64,000 nt of DNA. Source: Alkalimarinus alittae. Its GTDB lineage: Bacteria; Pseudomonadota; Gammaproteobacteria; Pseudomonadales; Oleiphilaceae. The stretch's first letter is position 1. Every line of letters starts with the position of its first letter. The notes under the pieces are model-generated. The model worked only from the letters and a program-made list of their open reading frames with translations, did no database searches and had not been told where the DNA came from. Shown in pieces: positions 1 to 8,489 of this stretch. Location of the stretch: NCBI RefSeq assembly GCF_026016465.1, contig NZ_CP100390.1, positions 124,001-188,000 on the forward strand. The letters are read 5' to 3'. A program made the position numbers and the translations under genes.

Positions 1-1
1 G

Positions 2-598
2 ATTAATATCTTATCCGCCGCTCGCATGTGCTTGTTTGGAGCACGAGATGTCTGGTTTGTGGTGGCATTGCCCGTGTACTTTGAGGTGGTATTGGGGTGG
101 TCCCATACTCAAGTAGGCGTGTTTATGGCGGTGTGGATTATGGGGTATGGTTTTGTGCAGGGTATCGCGCCGAAGATTACAGGCCTTAAACACGGGAACA
201 TTCCTGATGGACGCACGGCGTTTTTATGGGTGTTACCCTTAATGCTGATTCCGCTATTGATTGCTGCGCCATTAACCGCAGATGAGCTGTTCGGTGAACT
301 CATTAATTATGAATGGTTAGTGGTCGGGGGGTTGTTATTGTTTGGCGTGTTGTTCGCGATTAACTCATCCGTGCACTCTTTTTTGATTCTAGATTACGCC
401 AAAGAAGAGGGTGTCTCGCTGGATGTAGGGTTCTACTATATGGCGAACGCGATGGGACGTTTGTTGGGAACCATTTTGTCAGGGGCGGTGTATCAACTGG
501 CAGGGTTGGAAGCCTGCTTGCTAGTATCGGGCTTGTTCTTATTGGTGACAGCGGTTATTTCAGTGAAACTGCCAAGGTCATATTCAGGCCTAAGTTAA
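2..598 (+). CDS. arsJ: ArsJ-like organoarsenical MFS exporter, C-terminal part (5' cut by window edge)
   Basis: The reading frame is open from base 2, so the gene begins outside the window; the first ATG at 26 is internal. About 198 residues remain. They hold five to six hydrophobic segments and the stretch SAARMCLFGARDVWFVVALP, which I recognise as typical of ArsJ, the major facilitator that exports 1-arseno-3-phosphoglycerate made by a partner GAPDH. That partner would lie upstream, outside the window. The gene ends 14 bases before the stop of the convergent broken gene. Family placement is by recall of ArsJ sequence; another MFS family is possible but less likely. Confidence 0.75.
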   Translation: MNILSAARMCLFGARDVWFVVALPVYFEVVLGWSHTQVGVFMAVWIMGYGFVQGIAPKITGLKHGNIPDGRTAFLWVLPLMLIPLLIAAPLTADELFGELINYEWLVVGGLLLFGVLFAINSSVHSFLILDYAKEEGVSLDVGFYYMANAMGRLLGTILSGAVYQLAGLEACLLVSGLFLLVTAVISVKLPRSYSGLS

Positions 599-612
599 TC
601 TCAATCGCTATG

Positions 613-1668
613 TTAAAGCTGACACCTGAGCAAGCGGTCTTCAAACACTGATCCAATCAACAATAGATTGCCACTCACAGAACCTACGGTGGAGCCTGAA
701 ATATCTTCTCCTGCACTTAAATAGACCTCAGAAAACGTAGGCGGTGTTGCCTCAACGTTGATTTTTATAATTTGTGAGGGGGATGGGTGGGTGGCATCAC
801 TGGCGTGTGCTAGAAAGTCTAGTAGCCTTGGGTGGGCGCCTAGCCATAGGTGGCCTACCTCGTCCCATTCGAGATTATCTGCGCCGGTATCAACCAGAAT
901 TTATCCGCGTTTACTGAGTGACCCGTTGCTAGTATCTCGGTCAAAAATACTGATTTTTCGATTCATTATTTCAGCGACATACAGTGTTTTTAAATTGGGG
1001 CTGATGGCAATACCATTGCTGAATTGTAACCCTGTTACAACGATGTGCCCCTGCTTGCCGTCATAGTAGCTAACAGTCGATAGAGGTAAGCCGAGATAGT
1101 CTTCGAGTGGTTGCATCCAATGACCTGGAGGGTAGCCATGATCGTTGGTGGCGTAAAATTGAGTTGGGCTTATTGCGACGATATCGTTGGGTGACACCAG
1201 TTCAGGGTAAGTGATGGATTGACGATGTGTGAGTGTATCAACGTCATTGATATCAAATATCTCAATCTGTTGCTCACCATTGTTTCGATGGTTAATGACA
1301 AATAACACGTCTTCGTCTTTATCATTATGGTAAAGGTAGATGCCGTGTGGGTGAAAGTCTTTAGAGAAACTTGAGGTCAATAACAGGGGGCGCGCATCAG
1401 GCTTTGAGAGGTCTAACCCGTAAATACCGCCGCTAACTGGTTTGTTGGCCATAGTGGCTCTGCGATCATCGGCTGAGATATAAGCAAATTGATTGGCATG
1501 ATCAATGGTAATATCTTCTGCGCCGGTGACGCCTGTAACAGGCTTACATTGACCTGAAAAATGCGGTTCAATGGGGTAGAAAGGGCTGACACTCATATAG
1601 CCTCTATAAGCTAATATGCAGATGAGTGTAATAATACCGATGGATAATAATTTGAAAAAGTGAGGCAT
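613..1668 (-). pseudogene. SMP-30/paraoxonase-like beta-propeller protein, interrupted by an in-frame TAA
   Basis: A leftward frame starts at 1668 with a hydrophobic anchor (residues about 7-24) and runs 255 codons to a TAA at 903-901. The same frame then stays open for a further 95 codons to a TAA at 615-613. The second part (LVDTGADNLEWDEVGHLWLG and GDLWVG-like blade sequence) is the expected C-terminal blade of an SMP-30/arylesterase propeller, so the two parts belong to one protein of about 350 residues. The codon context KRG-stop-ILVDTG fits a CAA-to-TAA change from glutamine. Such proteins are periplasmic or membrane-anchored calcium-dependent lactonases or esterases. The product is probably inactive unless the stop is read through or is a sequencing error. 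Confidence 0.7.
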
Positions 1669-1702
1669 AAGATACCTTTATTATTGTTATAAGAGAGGCC
1701 AC

Positions 1703-2533
1703 TTATTCATTATAGGTGTTGCTCGTGACACTAGACCTTACTGAAAACCATAGGCTTTCTAGTACATTAGTCAACTTTATTGCGTTTGTCATACCTTGTT
1801 TGAGTGTCTTGTGTGATAGGTGTTGGAACGCAGGTAAAGCGCTAACCATGGCGATGGGGGCGCCCAGTTTAGCGTGCAAACAAGCAGCATCAAACCAAGG
1901 GTTGCCAAACCCCGCGTATTCCCAGTCCAGTACCGTGAGTTGCTTTTCATGGCCACAAATATTGCCGGGGTGAAGGTCGTGATGGGTTAAACACAAAGGG
2001 ACTTCGGGGAGCTCGCCAAACCTATTGATGAGTTCATCTAACAATAAGAGATAGCTTGTCTGGGCGGAATCAACAAGATCGTTGAGAAGGCGGCTTCGGT
2101 AGGCATTAAATAAGGCTGTATAGTCAAAACGGGCGGAATCAACAGGCGGTATTCGCTGCCATTGTGTAACGGACTCAATCAATAAGGGGGAAATTGCTTG
2201 GCACGCCGTTCGACTGATTGTTTCACCGTGATGTTGCATCACGCACCAGCCTTCTTGCCAATGATTTTTAATCACCTTGGGAGCCCAACGATAGCCTTGT
2301 ACTAGCGCTAATATTTGCGCCTCAGATTCCCGAGATACACCAAAGGCTAAATCTGCCGCTGCATTAATCCTTAATATGAGTTTTTCTTCCCCCCATTGAG
2401 CACTTAAAAGGCGATTGGTGGACCCTTTCGACGCAATGGCTCGCCAAGGCAAAGGCGTACCAAGAAATTGATTGACGGATTCAAACATAAGGCGGTCTGA
2501 TTCTGTGCTGTCTGATTTTGGGGAAGGGGTCAC
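1703..2533 (-). CDS. thiK: Thiamine kinase-like aminoglycoside/choline phosphotransferase-fold protein
   Basis: This 276-residue protein has the APH/choline-kinase fold. The catalytic loop HHDLHPGNI lies at about residues 185-193, and the Mg-binding segment LDWEYAGFGNPWFDAACL follows at about 203-220. E. coli ThiK is of similar length and phosphorylates thiamine to thiamine phosphate. The gene stands divergent from thiBPQ, which supports a thiamine role over choline kinase, but the fold alone cannot separate the two. The start is GTG at 2533 with GGAGG about ten bases upstream. The gene is not itself behind the TPP riboswitch, which faces the other way. Confidence 0.7.
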   Translation of the reverse strand: MTPSPKSDSTESDRLMFESVNQFLGTPLPWRAIASKGSTNRLLSAQWGEEKLILRINAAADLAFGVSRESEAQILALVQGYRWAPKVIKNHWQEGWCVMQHHGETISRTACQAISPLLIESVTQWQRIPPVDSARFDYTALFNAYRSRLLNDLVDSAQTSYLLLLDELINRFGELPEVPLCLTHHDLHPGNICGHEKQLTVLDWEYAGFGNPWFDAACLHAKLGAPIAMVSALPAFQHLSHKTLKQGMTNAIKLTNVLESLWFSVRSSVTSNTYNE

Positions 2534-2571
2534 CTTGATAGCTCCTCCAAGGGGAGTGTGTTAGAATTTTT

Positions 2572-2768
2572 GCATCTCTTATCGGGGTGCCTGAAAAGTA
2601 TAGTTAGTGTCCATCCATAAGTACCGTAAATGCACCTTCTTGTCATCCTCGCGAAGGCGGGAATGACAGACGTTACAGAATGGGCACAGGTTAGAGTCTA
2701 TCTTACAGGCTGAGAATTTACCCGTAGAACCTGATTCGGCTAATACCGGCGTAGGGAATGAGCGATGC
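2572..2768 (+). promoter_or_regulatory. TPP riboswitch (THI box) with a long insert in the P3 arm
   Basis: The core is clear: GGGGTGCC at 2584-2591, CTGAGA at 2710-2715, and the ACCTGAT...TACCGGCGTAGGGAA block at 2728-2758. The outer arms GCATC (2572) and GATGC (ending 2768) can form P1. GCCTG (2589-2593) pairs with CAGGC (2706-2710) as P3. Between them lie about 112 bases, against a handful in the compact E. coli thiM aptamer. It precedes thiB by 66 bases, so it should repress thiamine uptake when TPP is plentiful. A weak pairing of CGTTTT (about 2803) with GGAACG over the thiB ribosome site could be the switch; that part is inference. Confidence 0.93.
2604..2690 (+). repeat. Small inverted-repeat (MITE/REP-like) element inside the riboswitch P3 arm
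   Basis: The ends TTAGTGTCCATCCATAA (left) and the complement of TTACAGAATGGGCACA (right) are imperfect inverted repeats. The core holds a hairpin GTCATCCTCGCGAAGGCGGGAATGAC at 2642-2667. It shares GCACCTTCTTGTCA and the same terminal repeats with the element at 38842-38947, which lies in the opposite orientation. This marks a dispersed family with no coding capacity. Confidence 0.7.
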
Positions 2769-2834
2769 CAGCTTAAAATTTCTGCGCGTCTCTTGCTCTC
2801 CACGTTTTTCTTGATTGTTGTGTTTGAGGAACGT

Positions 2835-3812
2835 ATGAAAAAAATATTGTCTGTTACCGGCGCGCTTCTATTATCGGCCTCCTCATATGCAGCCGACCTC
2901 ACTATATATACCTATGACTCATTTGTATCAGAATGGGGCCCCGGGCCAAAGCTTGAAAAGGCATTTGAAGCGCAGTGCCAATGTGACATGGTGTTTATTG
3001 CGGTTGATGACGGCGTTAGTATTCTTAATCGTTTGCGCATCGAAAAAACCAAGACTAAAGCTGACGTTATTTTAGGTATTGATGATGCCTTAATTGAGGT
3101 GGCGCGTGGTGAAGAACTGGTTCAGCCGCATGGTGTAACGGTCACAGGATTAAAGCAAGAACTTAACTGGTCTGATGCTGATTTTATTCCGTTTGATTAC
3201 GGCTATTTTTCATTTATTTATGACAGCCAGAAAATCACGACACCGCCTACTTCACTAAAAGCATTGATTGAATCTGATGCTCCTGTTATTTACCAAGACC
3301 CCAGAACCAGTACGCCAGGACAGGGGTTAATGTTATGGGTTAAACGTGTGTACGGTGATCAGTCAGATACTGCTTGGGAGCAACTTGCAAAGCATACAGT
3401 TACCGTTACTAAAGGCTGGTGGGAAGCTTATAGTATGTTTTTGAAAGGCGATGCTGATTACGTTTTGAGCTATAACACTTCACCGGCCTATCATGTGGTG
3501 ACAGAAAATAAGACACAATACAAAGCCGCTGAGTTTTCTGAAGGCCATGTAGCACAAATAGAAGTGGCGGCGATCACTCAAGCATCAAAAAATACACCTC
3601 TTGCTAAGGCGTTTTTAACATTTCTTATTTCACCAGAGGCACAGACGATTATTGCGACTAATAATTGGATGTTACCCGTCGTCGATGGCCTCACATTACC
3701 CGCGGTATTCGCCGAACTGATCACGCCTAAACGGATTGGTTTTACACCTAAAGAAGTAGCCGAACAGCGACAGTTTTGGGTTAGAGAATGGCGTAGTGCT
3801 GCCACTCGATAA
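2835..3812 (+). CDS. thiB: Thiamine ABC transporter, periplasmic binding protein
   Basis: ThiB delivers thiamine, TMP and TPP to the ThiPQ permease in the periplasm. The product is 325 residues with a signal peptide (residues 1-19, ending SSYAA) and an iron/thiamine-type binding-protein fold. It begins LTIYTYDSFVSEWGPGPKL, a ThiB hallmark. The start at 2835 is chosen over the upstream in-frame ATG at 2793 because GAGGA lies just before it and the signal peptide then begins at the normal place. It is the first gene of thiBPQ, 66 bases below the TPP riboswitch. Confidence 0.93.
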   Translation: MKKILSVTGALLLSASSYAADLTIYTYDSFVSEWGPGPKLEKAFEAQCQCDMVFIAVDDGVSILNRLRIEKTKTKADVILGIDDALIEVARGEELVQPHGVTVTGLKQELNWSDADFIPFDYGYFSFIYDSQKITTPPTSLKALIESDAPVIYQDPRTSTPGQGLMLWVKRVYGDQSDTAWEQLAKHTVTVTKGWWEAYSMFLKGDADYVLSYNTSPAYHVVTENKTQYKAAEFSEGHVAQIEVAAITQASKNTPLAKAFLTFLISPEAQTIIATNNWMLPVVDGLTLPAVFAELITPKRIGFTPKEVAEQRQFWVREWRSAATR

Positions 3813-3871
3813 GGCTTTGTAATGATATTAGTACTCAAACTTAATGTTCGAGCAGACCGGCTTCAGAGCCC

Positions 3872-5431
3872 ATGAAAGTAGCCGGATGGGTCAGTTTCTT
3901 TCTGACGACTCTTATCACTGTGCTCGCCTTTCAGGGGTTGATTGGCTTTAGTGACTATGGCGCTGACTGGGCGCTGTTAACTGATAGCTACTTTCACAGC
4001 ATACTGATCTTTTCACTCAAGCAGGCGTTATTAAGTGCACTATTGTCTGTTGTATTGGCATGGCCGATTGCTCGAGCGCTGTATTATCTTCCTAATTTGC
4101 CCGCCCACCGTGTTTTTTTAGCGTTTTGTTTGCTTTGTTTTGTGATGCCTACACTGGTGTTGATTACAGGGTTGGTTTCATTGCTTGGCCGGTCGGGAGT
4201 GGTTTCACCTTGGCTGGTCACTATCCTAGGAGACTGGAATCTTTATGGACTTAATGGCATTTTACTCGCGCATATTTACCTCAATATGCCTTTTGCGGTT
4301 AGGGTGTTTTACCAACAGTTTAAAAATATTCCAGATAGTAGCTGGACGCTTTCGATGCAGCTTAAATTGAGCCGCTGGCAACGCTTGCGAATTATTGAAT
4401 GGCGGAGTTTACGAGGCTCAGCGCTGGTTATGTTTGGCTTTATTTTTGTGCTGTGCTTTAACAGTTTTGCCATTGTGCTAGCGCTAGGTGGAGGGCCAAA
4501 GTCGACGACTCTTGAAGTGGCGATTTACCAAGCATTAAAATATGACTTTAATATCGCTGAGGCCCTAATGCTGGCTTGGGTTCAGTTATTGATAGCGGGA
4601 GGTCTATTTTTAATGGTCTCGCGCTTTGGTAACAGTCATTGGTTGTCGGTTGACACTGCACGAGAAGATTGGCGACCGATACCCACTGGCTGGCGATCAT
4701 GGTTGATGAAAGGTAGTTATTACCTCGTTTGGCTCGCTCTCTTATTACCGGTGTTAGCGCTATTTGCTGGTGTGACCCAAGGAGATTTATTGCGCATTGA
4801 CTGGGGGGCATTCATCAAACCCACGCTAATCACACTGGGGTTGGGGATACTCTCTGCTTCTTTAGGTATGGGGTTAGCTTATGCGATGTTAACCCCTATT
4901 CGACAGTTGAGTGTATCGGCACAACCGCGTAAGCGAGTGTTGCTCGAATGGTTGGCCACTCATGCACTGGTTGCTCCCGCAATGGTGATTTCAGTCGGTT
5001 TGTTTATATTCTTATTGCCGATTATTGATATCGACCGATGGGGGATCGTGTTTGTGGCGATTTTAAATACCGCATTGGTTGTGCCGTTCGCGATACAAAA
5101 ACTCAAGCCAAGGCTTTATCAATTTGATGATCAATACGATGCGCTGACCCGATCATTGAAGCTTAAAGGTTTGCAGCGTTGGGCAATAGAGTGGCCGTTT
5201 ATTCGTTCGGTATTTTTGTCGACCTATGCACTAGTTCTGGTGCTTTCGATGGGCGATGTCGCAATATTTTCTATTTTTGGTACGAGTGATTGGACCACGC
5301 TACCTTGGCTTATTTATGGTTATGCGGGTACCTACCGTATTGCAGAAGCCAGTATTGCATCGATCGTATTGTTAGTGCTGTGTGTGTTTATCTTGTGGTT
5401 ATTTGAAAAGGTGCAGTCTCGTCATGCTTAA
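3872..5431 (+). CDS. thiP: Thiamine ABC transporter, permease
   Basis: ThiP is the membrane channel of the thiamine importer. This 519-residue protein has about twelve transmembrane segments in two tandem binding-protein-dependent permease modules. The EAA-type loop of the first module lies near IIEWRSLRGSALVMFGFIF (about residues 170-188), and a second copy near IEWPFIRSVFLSTYALVLVL (about 434-453). It follows thiB by 59 bases and overlaps thiQ by 8 bases, so the three genes are co-transcribed and share TPP control. Confidence 0.92.
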   Translation: MKVAGWVSFFLTTLITVLAFQGLIGFSDYGADWALLTDSYFHSILIFSLKQALLSALLSVVLAWPIARALYYLPNLPAHRVFLAFCLLCFVMPTLVLITGLVSLLGRSGVVSPWLVTILGDWNLYGLNGILLAHIYLNMPFAVRVFYQQFKNIPDSSWTLSMQLKLSRWQRLRIIEWRSLRGSALVMFGFIFVLCFNSFAIVLALGGGPKSTTLEVAIYQALKYDFNIAEALMLAWVQLLIAGGLFLMVSRFGNSHWLSVDTAREDWRPIPTGWRSWLMKGSYYLVWLALLLPVLALFAGVTQGDLLRIDWGAFIKPTLITLGLGILSASLGMGLAYAMLTPIRQLSVSAQPRKRVLLEWLATHALVAPAMVISVGLFIFLLPIIDIDRWGIVFVAILNTALVVPFAIQKLKPRLYQFDDQYDALTRSLKLKGLQRWAIEWPFIRSVFLSTYALVLVLSMGDVAIFSIFGTSDWTTLPWLIYGYAGTYRIAEASIASIVLLVLCVFILWLFEKVQSRHA

Positions 5432-6029
5432 TATAAACGGCTTAAAAATAGCCCGAGAAGATAAAATCTTGGCGTATGATCTGCAGTTAGCTGAAGGCAA
5501 AATACTCGCGATTCAGGGGGTAAGTGGTGTCGGTAAGTCGACATTACTAAGCGCAATTGCAGGTTTTGTAGAGCTGTTGGCTGGCACTATAAACTGGCGC
5601 GGGGAGACATTAAACGCGCTGTCAGTGGAAGAGCGCCCCGTTAGTTATTTGTTTCAAGACCACAATTTATTTGAGCACCTATCGGTAATGGAAAACCTAT
5701 CGTTAGGCTTTTCTGGTGGCGCACCTAAAGATGACTTGATTGAAGCGGCGAGAGAATTAAAGGTATTAGATCAGCTGGCAAAACGACCGGGAGAGCTTTC
5801 GGGAGGGCAGCGGCAACGTATTGCGTTAATACGCACGCTATTGCGGTTACAGCCATTAGTGCTATTGGATGAACCCTTTGCAGAGCTTGACCCTAAAACG
5901 AGGCATTTGACTGTTAATTGGGTTAAAAAGACGGCTAGTGCGAAAGGTAAAACGATATTAATGGTAACGCATCAGGCAGAAGATGCAGAGCAGTTAGCCG
6001 ATGAGTGCTTGGTATTGGGGGGGATATAA
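5424..6029 (+). CDS. thiQ: Thiamine ABC transporter, ATPase
   Basis: ThiQ powers thiamine import. From the ATG at 5424 the protein has 201 residues, slightly short as is usual for ThiQ. Walker A is GVSGVGKSTL (about residues 32-41), the signature is LSGGQRQRIAL (about 124-134), and Walker B is LVLLDEPF. This start overlaps the end of thiP by 8 bases and gives the standard N-terminus MLNINGLKIARED; the longer frame from 5382 lies wholly inside thiP coding sequence. It is the last gene of the operon. Confidence 0.92.
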   Translation: MLNINGLKIAREDKILAYDLQLAEGKILAIQGVSGVGKSTLLSAIAGFVELLAGTINWRGETLNALSVEERPVSYLFQDHNLFEHLSVMENLSLGFSGGAPKDDLIEAARELKVLDQLAKRPGELSGGQRQRIALIRTLLRLQPLVLLDEPFAELDPKTRHLTVNWVKKTASAKGKTILMVTHQAEDAEQLADECLVLGGI

Positions 6030-6061
6030 CATACTGCAGTATATTGGTTGCGTTCTAAAAT

Positions 6062-6128
6062 GTAGGCCGGGTTAAAGCCCGACGCGGTGGTGCCTATCTG
6101 CGTTATTCGGCTCGCGATTTAACCCGCC
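6062..6128. repeat. REP-like palindromic element after thiQ
   Basis: GTAGGCCGGGTTAAAGCCCG opens the element, and TTTAACCCGCC at its far end can pair with the GGCCGGGTTAAA at the start. The left half also folds on itself (CGGGTTaaaGCCCG). The GTAGGCCGGG...CCCGACGC layout resembles enterobacterial REP units. It sits between the convergent thiQ and nhaD stops, a usual REP position. Confidence 0.45.
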
Positions 6129-6152
6129 AAGAAAAATATTCAAACAATAAAA

Positions 6153-6178
6153 AAGGGAGCATATATCATGCTCCCTAT
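6153..6178 (-). terminator. Rho-independent terminator of the leftward nhaD gene
   Basis: GGGAGCAT-atatc-ATGCTCCC is a perfect 8-bp stem at 6155-6170 and beyond. On the minus strand it is followed by a run of six T, so it ends transcripts coming from nhaD at 6203-7582. Confidence 0.8.
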
Positions 6179-6202
6179 CAAAACACTGATTAATCGGAAC
6201 TA

Positions 6203-7582
6203 TTAAACCCCATTAATTAAATAGTGAGTATAGATACTACCGGCATAACCTAAGCCGATGGCCCAACTCCATTTCATATGGCTGAAGAAGGTGTACATAC
6301 CTTGTGATTGCCCCATCAGAGCAACACCTGCAGCAGATCCCACAGACAGTAAACTACCACCGACACCCGCTGTCATGGTCACTAGTAACCACTGGTAGCT
6401 GTCCATATCAGGCGACATTGACAATATAGCAAACATGACCGGAATGTTATCGACTACGGCAGATAGTAAACCTGCAACGATGTTGGCATTAGTAGGGCCC
6501 CAACCTTCGTACATGAAGTGTGAAACATAGCCTAAATAGCCAATAGTACCCAAGCCACCCACACAGAAAATAACACCAAAGAAGAATAGTAAGGTATCCC
6601 ACTCGGCGCGGGCTACTTTGGTGAAAATATTGAATTCAACGGTTTGTTCTAGAGATCTTCTTTCGGTAATTTTGATGTAATAAGAGAAGAAGAACAAATA
6701 TGAAAGCCCCATCATCATGCCTAAAAAGGGCGGTAAGTGTAGTACTTGCTCAAAGCTGACGGCAGTAATGATGGTACACATAAACAATATACAGATTGGA
6801 ATGCCGCCTCGCTTGATCGATACATCTTCGCTACCTGGAGGGGGGGTCTCGTTAGGTACAGCAAAGTTCATAATGACAGCAGGGATCAAAAAGTTAACCA
6901 ATGATGGGAAGAATAATACAAAAAAGCCAAAGAAGTCGATATGGCCTGACTGCCATACCATTAATGTGGTGATATCACCAAACGGGCTAAATGCACCACC
7001 CGCATTTGCGGCCACCACAATATTCACAAAGGCAACCGCAACAAATTTCGGTTTATCTGCGCCTACTGCAAGGACCACAGCGCCCATTAGTAGCGCGGTG
7101 GTGAGGTTGTCGGCAATAGGGGAGATAAAGAACGCAAGAAATCCAGTAATCCAAAATAACTGACGATAGCTAAAGCCCTTACGCACTAACCAAGAGCGTA
7201 ATGCTTCAAAAATGTTTCGTTCAGTCATGGCATTTACATAGATCATTGCGGTGAGCAAAAATAGCAATAAGGCAGCATATTCTAATAGGTTGTGGTTAAT
7301 AGCCCCTTCTATTAGAGCTTTACCACCTTCAACTTCTTTGGCGAGAAGGCCTACGATAATCCAGATTAACCCTGCGGCTAACATAACGGGCTTGGACTTT
7401 CGCAGGTGAATAAATTCTTCGGCAATAACTAAACCGTAGGCAATTATAAATATTACCAGTGCGGCAATACCTAAGCCGGTGGCCATCATATCTAAGCTAG
7501 CACCACCAGAAGAAGATCCAGATGCGGCTGCAGGGAGTGTTGTTGCAAAAAATAGCAACAGAGTGTGCAGGAAGGTTTTCAA
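6203..7582 (-). CDS. nhaD: NhaD-type Na+/H+ antiporter, copy 1
   Basis: NhaD exports Na+ or Li+ in exchange for H+ across the inner membrane and is common in marine and halophilic bacteria. The product is 459 residues with a cleavable-looking N-terminal segment and about twelve further membrane segments. The family sequences FISPIADNLTTALLMGAV (about 152-169) and GGAFSPFGDITTLMVWQSG (about 195-213) carry the conserved Asp and Asn residues. The start is TTG at 7582, with GAGGA six bases upstream and no nearer ATG. A close paralogue lies divergent at 8490. The two differ mainly at the N-terminus and in a charged loop near residue 250. Confidence 0.93.
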   Translation of the reverse strand: MKTFLHTLLLFFATTLPAAASGSSSGGASLDMMATGLGIAALVIFIIAYGLVIAEEFIHLRKSKPVMLAAGLIWIIVGLLAKEVEGGKALIEGAINHNLLEYAALLLFLLTAMIYVNAMTERNIFEALRSWLVRKGFSYRQLFWITGFLAFFISPIADNLTTALLMGAVVLAVGADKPKFVAVAFVNIVVAANAGGAFSPFGDITTLMVWQSGHIDFFGFFVLFFPSLVNFLIPAVIMNFAVPNETPPPGSEDVSIKRGGIPICILFMCTIITAVSFEQVLHLPPFLGMMMGLSYLFFFSYYIKITERRSLEQTVEFNIFTKVARAEWDTLLFFFGVIFCVGGLGTIGYLGYVSHFMYEGWGPTNANIVAGLLSAVVDNIPVMFAILSMSPDMDSYQWLLVTMTAGVGGSLLSVGSAAGVALMGQSQGMYTFFSHMKWSWAIGLGYAGSIYTHYLINGV

Positions 7583-7934
7583 GTTTCGTCCTCATTTTTA
7601 AGCTAAAAATCGTGTTTGAAACGTTTAGGGATTAGCCTTGAGTCGATCAAGCCCAGCCTCAAAATACGTAAATATGTGTATTTTGATCATTTCTCGTCAT
7701 TTGTAATTGATATTGACCAAGTTAAACGGCATTTTTATTAAAAAGTGTCATTAATCATATAGACCGTTAGGTGTTAGACAGCAAGGTAACTCAAGTTAAC
7801 GGCCGTCAATTTCGGGCGCGCTATTTTATACTTTTTTGGATATGCCTGCTTTGAATTTTTCAAACATTATTCTTCACTGCCGCTAAAGTGAGGTGACCCT
7901 AAGTATTTTATTTTGCGTAAAGGGGCATGAAACC
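7583..7934. other. Intergenic region between nhaD copy 1 and the small gene
   Basis: This AT-rich stretch must hold the promoter of the leftward nhaD. It contains the inverted repeat described separately. I see no RNA gene in it and no credible reading frame. Confidence 0.5.
7659..7686. promoter_or_regulatory. Inverted repeat upstream of nhaD copy 1, possible operator
   Basis: TCAAAATAC-gtaaatatgt-GTATTTTGA has perfect 9-bp arms with a 10-base spacer. It lies about 75 bases before the nhaD start, where a dimeric regulator could bind. No U-tract follows on either strand, so a terminator is unlikely. The regulator is unknown. Confidence 0.4.
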
Positions 7935-8312
7935 ATGAAAAATGAGTGGTTTTTTAGCCATTGCATTTGCAGCCTATTAAGAGTATTTTTGCACGATTAT
8001 TGGCACACTGAAGCTTCCGTTATGCGTCCAACCCAAATATTGTTACTCATTTTAGTGACGCTTTTGTTTGCGGGCTCTGCTACATCTTTGTCTTTTGATG
8101 CGCCGACTTACCTAGAGGTCAGCTGCCATAATGTCGATGCACTTGATGGTCATGATGATGAAAATGACACCCATGCAGCTGTCAATTCTTATGATTATAT
8201 CAATGGATCCCAGAACGAACGCTTAATCGGCAAGTCTTTTGCCAGTCCAGCTCAGTGGAAAAGAACACGTGTTACGCTCTCGCCACTGACCCCTCAAGCG
8301 CCTCCTGCATAA
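7935..8312 (+). CDS. Small hypothetical protein between the nhaD genes
   Basis: I do not recognise this protein. From ATG 7935 it has 125 residues; AAAGGGG lies about ten bases upstream, which favours this start over ATG 8022. From 8022 it would be 96 residues beginning with a clear signal-peptide-like segment, MRPTQILLLILVTLLFAGSA. The rest is acidic and histidine-rich (HNVDALDGHDDENDTH) and then proline-rich. The hydrophobic segment suggests a membrane-anchored or exported product. Its place between two Na+/H+ antiporters hints at a related role, but nothing in the sequence proves it. Confidence 0.45.
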   Translation: MKNEWFFSHCICSLLRVFLHDYWHTEASVMRPTQILLLILVTLLFAGSATSLSFDAPTYLEVSCHNVDALDGHDDENDTHAAVNSYDYINGSQNERLIGKSFASPAQWKRTRVTLSPLTPQAPPA

Positions 8313-8489
8313 TCTCTAAAAATTAAACAAATGGTCTGATGACAGCGACTTATTAAGTACGGCTGATGAATCGACCGTAATTTTTATGAAATTTTAAATA
8401 GTACTTATAGGTTTCATTAGTACCTAAGGGTTAAACAGTGACGATAAGTTCTCAATAGAACCTATTGCGCTGAAATATGAGGACGAACC

